DNA of 64,000 nt from G942493375 sp942493375 (GCA_942493375.1 OW818698.1:2046001-2110000), one strand, 5' to 3'. Positions 1 to 8,893 are shown, counted from the stretch's first letter. Program-made: numbers and translations. Notes: generated from the letters alone by a model not told the origin.

Positions 1-18
1 CTATCCTGTGCATCCTGT

Positions 19-144
19 CTATCCATGTAAGTCCAGTCCTAAGCAGTCTTCTTCAGCAACAACAACCGGCAGCAGCAGCAACCGGGACAATGTAAACAAC
101 ACTCCGATAGTCAACTTTAAAGGTTGCTCGGGTTCTTTCTCCAT
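19..144 (-). pseudogene. Candidate N-terminal stump of a CDP-alcohol phosphatidyltransferase (41 codons)
   Basis: An ATG-initiated frame of 41 residues follows the nucleotidyltransferase stop by 9 bases and has an AAGGTG ribosome-binding site. Its one hydrophobic stretch reads FTLSRLLLLPVVVA, which resembles the first membrane helix of CDP-alcohol phosphatidyltransferases (the usual 'LTLxRLLLxP' start). The frame stops inside a 9-base-periodic intergenic repeat at bases 3-29. The family is normally 180-200 residues, so this would be a truncated remnant. The neighbours (PAP2 phosphatase, nucleotidyltransferase) suit a phospholipid headgroup pathway, which supports the guess. It could instead be a genuine small single-helix protein. 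The identification rests on about 14 residues. Confidence 0.35.
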
Positions 145-153
145 AAAACACCT

Positions 154-924
154 TCAGATAGCAATTACGCTGGCTGCGTATCTATATTCATCCGGTTTAT
201 CTATGTCATACGCCAGCACCGCATCACTGCTATATACAGCACATCCACGGCAGCCAATTATTGAATTACATCTTTTCTCGATATGCTTCACCGTCAGGCG
301 TCCGAACAAAAAGCGCAGAATGAACCCAATCCCCAGAATCCGCACCATACCAAACTGGCTCTTGCGCATTGTAAAGATATTCTCAATCAGAGGACGACTC
401 TTGATAACAGCCGTTGGATTCACAAAAAATGCACATCCTATGGTCCAGTGTCCATCAGCCAAATGAACATACTCAATTTCAGTTCCAGGGAATCTACTCT
501 CAAACTCTTCCTGTCTAACCAAAGGCACACAGAAATCAGCATCAGGATCACAGGAACCAATGAATTTTACAATTGCTTCAGGAGTAAGAAAAGGCAGGTC
601 CGTTGCAACAATCAGAACGCGGTCTGCTGACTTACCATCCGTATCACGAAGCCATTCCAGTCCCCTGATAATATTCGCCGGACCGGAATCCCCTCCCTCA
701 GACAGCACAACATCGGCAGCTTTGGATACCGGATGCGCAGCTATTTCATCCGGACCAACTACCACAATACGTCCAACACACTCTGTAGAGCGTAGTATCT
801 CAATAGAATGCTCCAGCACTGTCTTGCCATTAAAAGATATCAGAGCCTTGACCTCAGCTCCTGCTTCATCTGCAAACTCACCATATATACGCCCACCCGC
901 AGGCATAACCACATCTATTTTCAT
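154..924 (-). CDS. MobA-like nucleotidyltransferase family protein
   Basis: A 256-residue cytoplasmic protein of the GT-A-like NTP transferase fold. The N-terminal glycine-rich nucleotide loop is visible (VVMPAGGR near residues 6-13), followed by the conserved lysine region (VKALISFNGK). The metal-binding Asp sits in ATDLPFLTPEA near residue 108. The family moves a nucleotidyl group from an NTP to a phosphorylated acceptor (molybdopterin, sugar phosphates, inositol phosphate); the acceptor cannot be read from the sequence. Its ATG overlaps the stop of the upstream PAP2 gene by 4 bases (ATGA), so the two are translationally coupled. The nearby candidate CDP-alcohol transferase stump suggests the product may be a CDP-activated lipid headgroup, but that is inference. 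Confidence 0.8.
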   Translation of the reverse strand: MKIDVVMPAGGRIYGEFADEAGAEVKALISFNGKTVLEHSIEILRSTECVGRIVVVGPDEIAAHPVSKAADVVLSEGGDSGPANIIRGLEWLRDTDGKSADRVLIVATDLPFLTPEAIVKFIGSCDPDADFCVPLVRQEEFESRFPGTEIEYVHLADGHWTIGCAFFVNPTAVIKSRPLIENIFTMRKSQFGMVRILGIGFILRFLFGRLTVKHIEKRCNSIIGCRGCAVYSSDAVLAYDIDKPDEYRYAASVIAI

Positions 925-1463
925 TCCGGTACAACTCTCTTCCTGCGCTGGATCAGTCGATCAACTCCCACAACTGAAAATCCTGCAATAATGCCGATAA
1001 GCGCACCGGCCAGTGTATCAATAGGATAATGCATGCCAAAATAGGGTCTGGAATAGCAGGTTAAAATTGCAAATATTACCAGCGGAATAGTCAGTCTCCG
1101 CCACTGGTTTGAAAGTATAATAGCAGCAACACAGACACTATGAGCGTGTCCTGAAGGGAAAGATCCACTGGTCCACCGCACCCCCATCTGCCTGATTACC
1201 TCCATCGTAACATAAGGCCGTGGACGGTCAAAAAGCAATCCAACCGGACCCGCGATCAACTTATCCACTGCAATCATCGTAATTATCAATATAAGAGCAG
1301 TCCTGCGATACCCCGGTTTACCCACAATAAGTAAATATATGCAAACAGCTATCCAAATAGCCCCGCCCTCACCGGCAAATGCCACCGGAGCCAGAATCGC
1401 ATCCAAAAATATATTGTGATGCCCATTGATCCAGAGCAGCACCTGCCGGTCTATCTCAAACAC
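921..1463 (-). CDS. PAP2-family membrane phosphatase
   Basis: A 180-residue integral membrane phosphatase of the PAP2/acid phosphatase superfamily. The three family motifs are present: the DRPRP-type motif 1, PSGHAHS (motif 2, catalytic-site His) and SRPYFGMHYPID (motif 3, with the nucleophilic His). Five or six hydrophobic helices surround them, as expected for lipid phosphate or undecaprenyl-pyrophosphate phosphatases. I place the start at the GTG at 1463 because GGAGG lies six bases upstream of it. The in-frame ATG at 1484 lacks a ribosome-binding site. It is first in a minus-strand operon and overlaps the nucleotidyltransferase by 4 bases. The substrate is probably a lipid phosphate but is not determined. 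Confidence 0.85.
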   Translation of the reverse strand: MFEIDRQVLLWINGHHNIFLDAILAPVAFAGEGGAIWIAVCIYLLIVGKPGYRRTALILIITMIAVDKLIAGPVGLLFDRPRPYVTMEVIRQMGVRWTSGSFPSGHAHSVCVAAIILSNQWRRLTIPLVIFAILTCYSRPYFGMHYPIDTLAGALIGIIAGFSVVGVDRLIQRRKRVVPE

Positions 1464-1564
1464 CCCACTCCTCCAAAACCCCATATTGATCGTTTACAAT
1501 ACTGCAACCAAACAGTAAAATCCTGCTTTTGGAAACATCGACTTCATCTAACGCGCATTATCCA

Positions 1565-1779
1565 TGTCATTCTGAACGCAGTGAAGAATCTCAGTGATTG
1601 TCTATATGCCATGCAAATCGGTAACACCCATTCCCTTCTTCGCGCAGATCAATTTTCCAAGTAGGAAGGATGTGACATATTCTGAATATTGCGTGTTAAG
1701 CGCATTTTGCATTTCTCTATTCTGAAAATCTGCGTAAATCTGCGAAATCTGCGGATATTTATTTTTAATGCGTTCGCCC
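1565..1779. repeat. Two dispersed intergenic repeats in the 1464-1852 gap
   Basis: The divergent gap holds two elements with other copies in this window. At 1565-1594 lies a TGTCATTCTGAACGCAG-type element, related to the one that forms a perfect hairpin at 28649-28719. At 1675-1779 lies a roughly 105-base element centred on three copies of ATCTGCG at 9-10 base spacing. A second copy at 47745-47885 carries an extra 44-base palindrome. No clear sigma70 promoter was found apart from a TATACT at 1812-1817 without a good -35. Confidence 0.7.
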
Positions 1780-1852
1780 TGACGCAATTCGCTGAATTCT
1801 CGAAGATTATGTATACTACAGCATACAAACACCGTTGGAGGCATCTGCAATT

Positions 1853-3901
1853 ATGGACAAGCACACAACTCAGCACCCGGTCGAACCTTTTTTTGAGCTT
1901 GATCTAAGGGATATGCTCCGGCAGTATATGATCGAGCATAGTCTGCTTTACATGGAACAAGCCAGGCTCAGAGGAACCTCGTTTGGAGGAGACGCTGGTT
2001 TTGAAGAATACAAGCAGACAATCCGAAAGCATGTGCAAAACATATATGGCATATTGCCTGTAGGAAAAAATGCAGGACCGGTCGATGCAAAGGTGTCTAA
2101 CACATTCGATGGTGACGGATACCGGATAGAGAACGTGCTGTTCGAGTCTCATCCAGGCTGGCAGGTGTGTGCTACAGTGTTTATCCCAACCCAATGGCAG
2201 CCTCCTTTCCCTGCTGTTGTAGTTCCCTGCGGACATTCAGGCAGAGAGGGGATCAACTACAATGCCCCAGCACGCTATTTTGCAAAAAACGGTTATGTGT
2301 CTGTTTTAGTAGAAGCTCCCGGTATGGGTGAGAAATGGCAAGGCAACAACCATTTTACAGATGGTATTCTACCCTACCTGGTAGGTGAAACCTCCAGTAG
2401 ATATTTTATAGCTGACGCCCTTCGCGCCATCGATTATCTAGAGACCAGACCGGATGTAGACTTGACCCACGGTGTCGCAATGACAGGAGTCTCCGGCGGC
2501 GGTGTAACTACCATATTCTCTGCCTTGCTGGATGACCGCATAGCTCTTGCATCACCCTCCTGCGCTGTTGCACCGCTCTCCACGCTTGATATCACCCAAT
2601 GTTATTCAGGCTGCCCCGAGAGTCACATGTGGAGAAGATACGCAAATCTACTAGATGAAGCTGACCTGATCTGTGCATTAGCTCCGACTCCGGTATTGAT
2701 GATGACCGGAGCACTCGATGAAGTCTTCCTCATTGACGATGTCAAACCGCTCATGCACGAGGTCAAAACATACTACAAAGGATATGGCGCCATTGATAAA
2801 TTTGAATCGTTTATCGATGATAAAGGCCACTGCTATTCACTGACCCAGGCAAGGGAATTTATTGATTTCACCAACAGAATGCTCCTAAAAAATCCCGAAA
2901 GGCATATCATTGAGCCAACTGAAGCCGATGAAATCTGCGATCCACCTGAGCACCTGAGAGCCAATCCGGACAATAACGCCAATATGCATTCACTGACAAA
3001 GCTCCGGGCCGATGAACTGGAAGAAGAGCGCGCGAACTCCTCTGAGGGCATTCAAGAGGGAATCAGAAAACTGCTTGGAGTCGGAGAGTCTGTATTCATC
3101 CCGGATTCCAGGTCAGGAGAACCGTTCAGAGCCTTCACCCACACCTGGCAGCAGATAATGCTCTGCCCCGAAGCCGGAATCGAACTACCTGCAACTCTAT
3201 TGACTCCAGTTGATGGTTCCTCCCGGGCTATTTTACATATAGATGATTCAGGCAGGAATAGACTTCTGGACAGACAGGGATTCTTAACCACCGCTGCAGG
3301 ATATCTGGAGCCTCAGGAGCAGAGCTCAACAATCATGACCGTTGACCTGCGGGGATGGGGTGATACCACTCCTGCTGTCTACCCGTATGATCTGGTCTCC
3401 TGGGGCGGAGTCGACCGCTATCTAGCCCACACAAGCGCAGCACTCGGCGATCCTGTCATGTATATGCGGGTCCGGGACGCACTTAGTTCACTAGCCTTTT
3501 TACGCAACCAGCTAGGCATAGATCCGGACAAGATAGTATTGACCGGCTGCGGACTTGGAGGAGTCGTGGCTCTAATCGCTGCCGCAGCTGACGGAAATGT
3601 AGAAGGAGTAATAGTCTGGGACACACTGGTTAGTTTCAAGTCACTGATTGATGTAGATGACTTCACCTGGCCCGCAGAAGCAGTTGTCCCCAACGTTCTC
3701 CTGCACTTCGACTTACCCGAACTGGCAGAATCCCTCCCAATGCCGGTCAAGATAATCAATCCACTTGATGGTAAAAAAGAATCAATGGCAGACCAGATAG
3801 CTACAATGAACGAAAACTGCGGATGTGAACTCTACTATTACATGGAAGAAACATCAACAATAGGAAAAGTGATACAATCATTCATAACAGGTATTTATTA
3901 G
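1853..3901 (+). CDS. Tandem alpha/beta-hydrolase (esterase-like), second domain lacking the nucleophile
   Basis: A 682-residue protein with two alpha/beta-hydrolase domains and no signal peptide. Domain 1 (about residues 90-350) has a complete triad: Ser214 in GVSGGG, Asp289 in GALDEV and His326 in DKGHCY. It resembles dienelactone-hydrolase and acetyl-xylan-esterase-like folds. Domain 2 (about 430-680) keeps the nucleophile elbow as TGCGLGG, but the nucleophile position (567) is Gly, so this half is probably not catalytic. The start is the ATG at 1853, with GGAGG at 1837-1841; a TTG at 1835 is in frame but has no site. Family members with this layout are common in polysaccharide-degrading bacteria and are thought to deacylate sugars; the substrate here is unknown. 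Confidence 0.8.
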   Translation: MDKHTTQHPVEPFFELDLRDMLRQYMIEHSLLYMEQARLRGTSFGGDAGFEEYKQTIRKHVQNIYGILPVGKNAGPVDAKVSNTFDGDGYRIENVLFESHPGWQVCATVFIPTQWQPPFPAVVVPCGHSGREGINYNAPARYFAKNGYVSVLVEAPGMGEKWQGNNHFTDGILPYLVGETSSRYFIADALRAIDYLETRPDVDLTHGVAMTGVSGGGVTTIFSALLDDRIALASPSCAVAPLSTLDITQCYSGCPESHMWRRYANLLDEADLICALAPTPVLMMTGALDEVFLIDDVKPLMHEVKTYYKGYGAIDKFESFIDDKGHCYSLTQAREFIDFTNRMLLKNPERHIIEPTEADEICDPPEHLRANPDNNANMHSLTKLRADELEEERANSSEGIQEGIRKLLGVGESVFIPDSRSGEPFRAFTHTWQQIMLCPEAGIELPATLLTPVDGSSRAILHIDDSGRNRLLDRQGFLTTAAGYLEPQEQSSTIMTVDLRGWGDTTPAVYPYDLVSWGGVDRYLAHTSAALGDPVMYMRVRDALSSLAFLRNQLGIDPDKIVLTGCGLGGVVALIAAAADGNVEGVIVWDTLVSFKSLIDVDDFTWPAEAVVPNVLLHFDLPELAESLPMPVKIINPLDGKKESMADQIATMNENCGCELYYYMEETSTIGKVIQSFITGIY

Positions 3902-3906
3902 CAAAA

Positions 3907-3956
3907 GGTTGGAGATCACATTTCCAATCTCCAACCTCAACTTCCAACATCCAGAA
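3907..3956. repeat. Hairpin plus TTCCAAC-type repeat before the first DUF2007 gene
   Basis: GGTTGGAGAT at 3907-3916 and ATCTCCAACC at 3927-3936 form a perfect 10-base-pair stem with a 10-base loop. It is followed by pyrimidine-rich 'CTCAACTTCCAACATCCAG'. A relative of the second half (TTCCAACCTCTAACTTC, then TTCCAACTTCCAG) lies at 4346-4379 before the next paralogue, so the repeat was probably copied along with the gene. It may also act as the terminator of the hydrolase gene, though there is no U-tract. Confidence 0.55.
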
Positions 3957-3968
3957 AAGGAGAATATT

Positions 3969-4331
3969 ATGCCATTTTGTCCTGAATGTAAATATGAATA
4001 CAGAGCAGGCATCACCACCTGCCCGGATTGTGATGTCGATCTGATCGAAAATCTCCCCATTGAACCGGAGCTAGAAAAATATGCAACTGGCGAAGATGAA
4101 CACGCCAACGAAGGCCTGGTCTCCATTTATTCAACTAATGATGAGGCAGAAGCAACTCACATAAAGGGACTCTTGGAAGCAGCCGGTATCGAAGCAATGG
4201 AACAGTCCGGAATGACATTCTATGGTAAACCTTTGGATTCGCTGACATCCGCTGAGCTGTTTGTATTCGAGTCTGATGCCATAGAAGCCAGAAGAATAAT
4301 CGAACTAGCTGCAGAGGTTGAAGAGGAATAA
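3969..4331 (+). CDS. Zinc-ribbon / DUF2007 signal-transduction-like protein (copy 1)
   Basis: A 120-residue soluble protein. Residues 1-25 form a treble zinc-ribbon start (FCPECKYEYRAG, then CPDCD). The rest matches the DUF2007 ferredoxin-like fold ('putative prokaryotic signal transducing protein'), with the typical VSIYSTNDEAEATHIKGLLEAAGI pattern interrupted here only for brevity. The start is the ATG at 3969, with AAGGAG at 3957-3962; the longer upstream frame has no ribosome-binding site. A paralogue lies 60 bases downstream with the same N-terminus and the same upstream sequence, so the pair arose by local duplication. DUF2007 proteins are often C-terminal additions to zinc ribbons; their ligand is unknown. 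Confidence 0.8.
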   Translation: MPFCPECKYEYRAGITTCPDCDVDLIENLPIEPELEKYATGEDEHANEGLVSIYSTNDEAEATHIKGLLEAAGIEAMEQSGMTFYGKPLDSLTSAELFVFESDAIEARRIIELAAEVEEE

Positions 4332-4391
4332 ACCAAACTTACTATTCCAACCTCTAACTTCTAATTTCCAACTTCCAGAAAGGGGATTATC

Positions 4392-4802
4392 ATGCCATTT
4401 TGTCCTGAATGTGAATATGAATACAGAGAGGGTATTACCACCTGCTCTGATTGCAATGTAGCACTGGTAAGTAGTCTTTCTACACGAGCCGAACCAACAG
4501 CTGAAGAGACCAACGAACAGATTGTCTCTGTTTATTCGACCGACAGCCAGATAGAAGCGGAACTTGTAAAGGGTATGTTGGAAACATCAGGTATAAAAGT
4601 TTTCGATCAGCCTGACATGTCTTTCTACGGCAATTTCGCTAATACTTTAGCAAACTTGCAGATATATGTTCTTGAGTCTGATGCAGCACTGGCAACACGG
4701 TTGATACAGGAATCTCAAAGCGCAGACAATACACCAGTCAAGCAACAAGATACCATTACAAAACTTAAAAGAATGTTTTTTGGAGTTTCCCGGCGTGCTT
4801 GA
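4392..4802 (+). CDS. Zinc-ribbon / DUF2007 protein (copy 2)
   Basis: A 136-residue paralogue of the preceding gene. It has the same MPFCPEC start with a second CSDCN pair, then a DUF2007 domain (VSVYSTDSQIEAELVKG). The N-terminal 20 residues are nearly identical to copy 1, while the C-terminal halves have diverged and copy 2 has a longer basic tail (KLKRMFFGVSRRA). AAAGGGG lies 10-12 bases before the ATG. The last codons overlap the start of the EamA transporter by 8 bases, which suggests coupled expression with the transporter. Confidence 0.78.
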   Translation: MPFCPECEYEYREGITTCSDCNVALVSSLSTRAEPTAEETNEQIVSVYSTDSQIEAELVKGMLETSGIKVFDQPDMSFYGNFANTLANLQIYVLESDAALATRLIQESQSADNTPVKQQDTITKLKRMFFGVSRRA

Positions 4803-5673
4803 ATCAAGCATCATTTTCGCACTCGTAAGTCTGGCTTTCGGGGGGATAAACGACTTCGTGTTCAAGATGCAGGCTAACGGCAACGGTCGCTGCGGGCAGT
4901 ATCTGGCAGTAGTCGGGGCTGTGTGGATGGTAGTCTTCTCAATCCCCGGCCTGATTCACGGTAACCCGCACATCAGTATGGTTGCTGTAAAATGGGGACT
5001 GATAGTCGGTTTTATCGCAGTTATTGCCAACTACCTGCTTATAAGAAGCCTGCGCAGCTTGGACGCCAGCGTAGGAGTAACTATCTACCGCCTCAACCTG
5101 CTGGCAGCAACAATCATCGCAATCTTATTCCTTGGAGAATCCCTTACCCTTACTAAAACACTCGGGGTAATAGCAGCCAGCGTCGCAGTGCTGCTTTTCT
5201 CATCAAATAAAACCGAACACAAAACATCAGGCTTGCAGTGGGCAATGGGATTAGTCTTCCTTGCAAGCCTGCTCAGAGCCTGCGTAGGGATCGGTTACAA
5301 GCTAAACTCCAGGGAATTGGCCACCCTATCCCACGCTCAGTCTGCAGGTCAATCAGAGTGGTTCCTTGCAATACAGGGACTCGTTTGGCTGGTAGTTGGA
5401 CTGATTGTAATGAAACTCGAAGGTGAAACCGGGCTTGAGCGCAAGAGCCTCAATTATGGGGTCATAAGCGGACTTTTGATCTGCGGACTTGTCTGGTTCT
5501 TCAACAAGGCAATGGCCCTTGGAGACGCCAGCGTGGTGATTCCGATATCACAGATGAGTTTCCTGGTAACTGCGCTGCTATCCTGGGGATTCATCAAAGA
5601 GAAATTCACCGGCTTGAAACCCATCGCCCTCGCAGCATCCGTCGTCGCGATTGTTTTACTCGGGAGGTCATAA
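4795..5673 (+). CDS. EamA/DMT-family transporter
   Basis: A 292-residue membrane protein with about ten hydrophobic helices in two EamA repeats. A conserved glycine-rich helix (FLGESLTLTKTLGV) closes repeat 1, and SWGFIKEKFTGLKPIAL closes repeat 2. The drug/metabolite transporter family moves small metabolites by proton coupling or facilitated exchange; the substrate is unknown. I choose the GTG at 4795 because TGGAG at 4781-4785 is well spaced for it. The site lies inside the preceding DUF2007 gene. An in-frame TTG at 4780 would leave no ribosome-binding site. The stop overlaps the ATG of the DNRLRE gene (TAATG). Confidence 0.8.
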   Translation: MLESSIIFALVSLAFGGINDFVFKMQANGNGRCGQYLAVVGAVWMVVFSIPGLIHGNPHISMVAVKWGLIVGFIAVIANYLLIRSLRSLDASVGVTIYRLNLLAATIIAILFLGESLTLTKTLGVIAASVAVLLFSSNKTEHKTSGLQWAMGLVFLASLLRACVGIGYKLNSRELATLSHAQSAGQSEWFLAIQGLVWLVVGLIVMKLEGETGLERKSLNYGVISGLLICGLVWFFNKAMALGDASVVIPISQMSFLVTALLSWGFIKEKFTGLKPIALAASVVAIVLLGRS

Positions 5674-6326
5674 TGAAAACTGTTCATATCATACGAATCC
5701 TCTGCCTTATTGCAGCACTGGTTGCCCTCGCATGCTGCACAAATGCACTGCAGGTCGAACTGCATCCAAATGGTCCGAATGATATGGGAGAAGGGCCAAC
5801 TGTAGAAACGGACTTATACGTACCGGGTGGTCTGCCCGATGTACTCGGACTCAATGTCGGTCAGCCAAACACCCTGACCCGTAATGACCGCTCATTGGTA
5901 AGGTTCGATATCTCCCACCTGGCACTGGAATCCAATATCGCTCCTCGGTTAATCAAAGCTGAGCTGCGTTTCACCATAGACGCCTCATATTTCAGAAACG
6001 TCCCCACACAGATTGAAGTCTCCAAACTGCCGCACGATACAGTAGGCGGCTTAGTTGGAACCGATCTTGTTCGGGAACCTGCTGCAATCGTTAAGATTCT
6101 AGAAATCAAAGTTCCACATCCTGATGAGTTCAAGCTGGATGTCACCAAAGCCCTCCGCAGCGACCTGGCAAAAGGACGCAAGTTCACTTCATACAGATGG
6201 CGTAACATCACGGCTGAAGCCAAAGGGAATACATTCCTGGACCCATGGTTTGTCCGCGTTGTAGCAGACCCCCAGAACCTGCCGACTCTGACACTGACAT
6301 TCAAGGAAGCAGGTAAAACGAAGTGA
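5673..6326 (+). CDS. Secreted DNRLRE-domain protein (copy 1)
   Basis: A 217-residue exported protein. Residues 1-26 are a signal peptide (hydrophobic LIAALVALACC, then TNALQ). The body is one DNRLRE-type beta-sandwich (TLTRNDRSLVRFDIS, then LIKAELRFTID), a domain found in extracellular and glycan-related proteins. The start overlaps the EamA stop (TAATG) behind GGGAGG. Its stop overlaps the GTG of the following DUF4838 gene (GTGA). The whole DNRLRE + DUF4838-CBM9 pair is duplicated at 8894-11934, which implies the two proteins work together. A role as a binding or structural partner of the DUF4838 enzyme is inference. Confidence 0.75.
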   Translation: MKTVHIIRILCLIAALVALACCTNALQVELHPNGPNDMGEGPTVETDLYVPGGLPDVLGLNVGQPNTLTRNDRSLVRFDISHLALESNIAPRLIKAELRFTIDASYFRNVPTQIEVSKLPHDTVGGLVGTDLVREPAAIVKILEIKVPHPDEFKLDVTKALRSDLAKGRKFTSYRWRNITAEAKGNTFLDPWFVRVVADPQNLPTLTLTFKEAGKTK

Positions 6327-8731
6327 TATCAAAACGCACTCACATATTGATCCGTACCATATTCACTCTCACCATGCTGGTTGCTTTCGCTCAATCATCC
6401 GTAGCACTCACATTGGTAAAAAACGGCAAACCGCAGGCTATTATTGTAATCGATACCCAGGCTGCAGATACCGTTAAGCTTGCTGCAAATGAATTGCAGT
6501 CCTACATCCAAAGAGTCTCCGGCGCCCTGTTGCCGATCTTAACCGACACATCAACCATTTCACCCTCCCAAGCTCTTATCTTTGTAGGTGAAAGTGCAGG
6601 CACACGAGAACGGGGCCTTGTTTCAACAGACCTAAAACCCGATGGGTTCCATACAACAATCACCAAACAGTGGATTGCCATACTGGGACACGACTATAAT
6701 GGAACTCCAGTCTATGGATACTGCAATCCCTGGCAATACAATGAAGTCTACAACACTCAACTCAAACTGGGAGCATTCGGTGAAGCAGGAACGCTGTATG
6801 GTGTCTATCATTTTCTGGAGGATGCCTGCGGAATACGATGGTATATGCACGGCAAAATCGGTGAAGTAGTTCCATCAAAGAAGACAATAACTATCCCCGA
6901 GGGCAAACATGACCAGTCACCTGATTTCGAATATCGATATCCCTGGTTCTGCGATTTTGATATCGCACCTGATGAAGCGCTGTGGTACCGCAGAACAGGT
7001 TTTGGATCCCCTGCACCGGTGCAGATAATGCATTCGTTCGACCTTCTGCTTACCTCTCATCCCGAATACAAAGAGACCCACCCGGAGTATTTCGCACTGA
7101 TCGGAGGCCAGCGGGATTTCACCAACCTGTCCACAATAATTGGGACAGGTAATTTATGTCTTTCAAACCCGGATGTAGCCAAAGAATGGATTGCATACAT
7201 ATGCGATTATTTCGCAAAGCATCCCGAACACAAAGTCTTCCCGGTTGCCCCCAATGATGGCATGGTCAAGATATGCGAATGCGATAAATGCCAGGCCCAG
7301 CTTTCCCACGAACTTGGACCTTCAGGTAAATTCTCGAACTATGTTTGGCGGTTTGTGGATACTGTGGCACGAGGTGTTGGAGTCAAATATCCGGATAACC
7401 TGGTTGGATGTATTGCCTATGAATCATACAATGCGCCACCCAGCAGCGTCGAGCGTTTGAATCCCAATGTAGCAGTGATGATCTGCAAGTCCAGGGGTTC
7501 GTATACCAAATCTGAATACAAGCAGAAAATTCAGACAGCCGTTAATGACTGGCATAAGAAAGCTAACAACCTGTATTTCTGGGAGTATTATCTGTATTCC
7601 TGGCCGCCGTGGCGCGCGCTGCCCGTTGCATTCCCGCACATTATTGCCAATGACCTGAAATCGCTCAAAGGTATAAGCAAAGGTGAGTTCATAGAGTCTG
7701 AGTCTGTTATGCCTGGTGGTGCAAAACCTGGGGATCCATGGGGACATATAAACTATCCAGGCATGGCCCATTTGAATCTCTACATCACCGCCAAATGCCT
7801 CTGGAATGCCGACACAGATGTAGACAAACTGCTGGATGAATATTTCACCCTCTTCTATGGACCAGCAAAGAAAGATATGCAAAAGTTCTGGACAGCTGTT
7901 GAAAGCATCTGGAACAAAAACACCGGTGGTCAACCGATCAACATCCTGACATCAGCCCGTATACAATCGCTCAACACCTGTCTGGAGCAAGCCAAACTTC
8001 ATACAGCCAAAGGTAGCCTGTACCGTCAGCGAGTGGAACTTATTGAAGCAGAATTTGCCAGAGGCCGCGCTAAAATGTTCGGCACCGAAAACCGAAAACT
8101 GCCGGAGTTGGTCATCAAACCGAGCGCTTCCGTCGTCCATCTGGATGGCAACCTGCGCCAGCCTGTCTGGAAAGACTCTGCGTCTATCGGCTTCATAAAC
8201 AAAGATGGCAGCCCGTCAGACATCTCAACTCTGGTCTTTGCTGCAAGTGACCCGGAAGCATTGCTATTCACTTTCATTATGAATGAGCCTGAGATATCAA
8301 AATTGCAGTCCCGTTGCACCAAGCGGGATCAAATGGCAAAACCTGGAATGTGGGAAGATGATTCTATAGAGATATTCCTGAGTCCCAACGCTGCAGACCG
8401 CAAAGAGTGCTTCCAGTTCGTCATAAACTCCAAAGGATTATTGCTTGATCTGCACCGCACCGGTATCACCGTAGGCAGGAACGACCACAAATGGAACAGC
8501 CACACACAGACCAAAGCCTGGCGTGAAGCAAACCGTTGGATACTGCAAGTCCGCATCCCATTCAAAGACCTGGCCATCACACAGCCTTATGCAGGCAAGA
8601 AACTGGCAGCCAATTTCTACCGCAACCGCTACTGTGGAACAATCGGAACCCAAACCTGCTGGTCCCCAATCCCCAGCACACCCAAATACTCCCCCAACCT
8701 GTTCGGAACACTCACACTGGGAGGCAACTAG
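6323..8731 (+). CDS. Secreted DUF4838 / CBM9-like putative glycan-active protein (copy 1)
   Basis: An 802-residue secreted protein. Residues 1-29 are a signal peptide (ending AQSSVA). Residues about 30-180 resemble the alpha-glucuronidase-like N-domain (AANELQSYIQRVSGA). The central DUF4838 barrel (about 190-560) carries the family's NDG...CxCxxC motif (NDGMVKICECDKC, about 309-321). Residues about 600-795 form a CBM9-like carbohydrate-binding module (WEDDSIEIFLSP). DUF4838 proteins are uncharacterised glycoside-hydrolase-like proteins, so the substrate is unknown. The GTG start overlaps the DNRLRE stop by 4 bases. It has a close paralogue at 9538. Confidence 0.8.
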   Translation: MISKRTHILIRTIFTLTMLVAFAQSSVALTLVKNGKPQAIIVIDTQAADTVKLAANELQSYIQRVSGALLPILTDTSTISPSQALIFVGESAGTRERGLVSTDLKPDGFHTTITKQWIAILGHDYNGTPVYGYCNPWQYNEVYNTQLKLGAFGEAGTLYGVYHFLEDACGIRWYMHGKIGEVVPSKKTITIPEGKHDQSPDFEYRYPWFCDFDIAPDEALWYRRTGFGSPAPVQIMHSFDLLLTSHPEYKETHPEYFALIGGQRDFTNLSTIIGTGNLCLSNPDVAKEWIAYICDYFAKHPEHKVFPVAPNDGMVKICECDKCQAQLSHELGPSGKFSNYVWRFVDTVARGVGVKYPDNLVGCIAYESYNAPPSSVERLNPNVAVMICKSRGSYTKSEYKQKIQTAVNDWHKKANNLYFWEYYLYSWPPWRALPVAFPHIIANDLKSLKGISKGEFIESESVMPGGAKPGDPWGHINYPGMAHLNLYITAKCLWNADTDVDKLLDEYFTLFYGPAKKDMQKFWTAVESIWNKNTGGQPINILTSARIQSLNTCLEQAKLHTAKGSLYRQRVELIEAEFARGRAKMFGTENRKLPELVIKPSASVVHLDGNLRQPVWKDSASIGFINKDGSPSDISTLVFAASDPEALLFTFIMNEPEISKLQSRCTKRDQMAKPGMWEDDSIEIFLSPNAADRKECFQFVINSKGLLLDLHRTGITVGRNDHKWNSHTQTKAWREANRWILQVRIPFKDLAITQPYAGKKLAANFYRNRYCGTIGTQTCWSPIPSTPKYSPNLFGTLTLGGN

Positions 8732-8739
8732 ATGACCCC

Positions 8740-8873
8740 TCGCTCGGGTGTAATTTGCAATTACACCCGCAATAGAATAATTTAGAACTGGTATTCTGTT
8801 CCGGATGTGATTACAAATCACATCCGAGCGAAGAATCATCCCTTTCCGTGTATTCCGTGTATTCCGTGGTTGA
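8740..8873. repeat. Two nested hairpins followed by a TTCCGTGTA trimer
   Basis: Between the two duplicated gene pairs lie two perfect hairpins with 11-base-pair stems and 3-base loops: 8745-8755/8759-8769 (CGGGTGTAATT arm) and 8802-8812/8816-8826 (CGGATGTGATT arm). They are enclosed by TCGCTCGG at 8740-8747 and CCGAGCGA at 8824-8831. Next comes TTCCGTGTA-TTCCGTGTA-TTCCGTGGT at 8844-8870, a 9-base-periodic element that recurs at 22066 and 33136. The first hairpin may double as a terminator for the upstream gene. Confidence 0.8.
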
Positions 8874-8893
8874 TTTTTTTCTGGAGGACCATT

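Noticed and set aside
1812..1817. Promoter for the tandem hydrolase gene (TATACT)
   Set aside because: No acceptable -35 sequence at 16-18 bases upstream.
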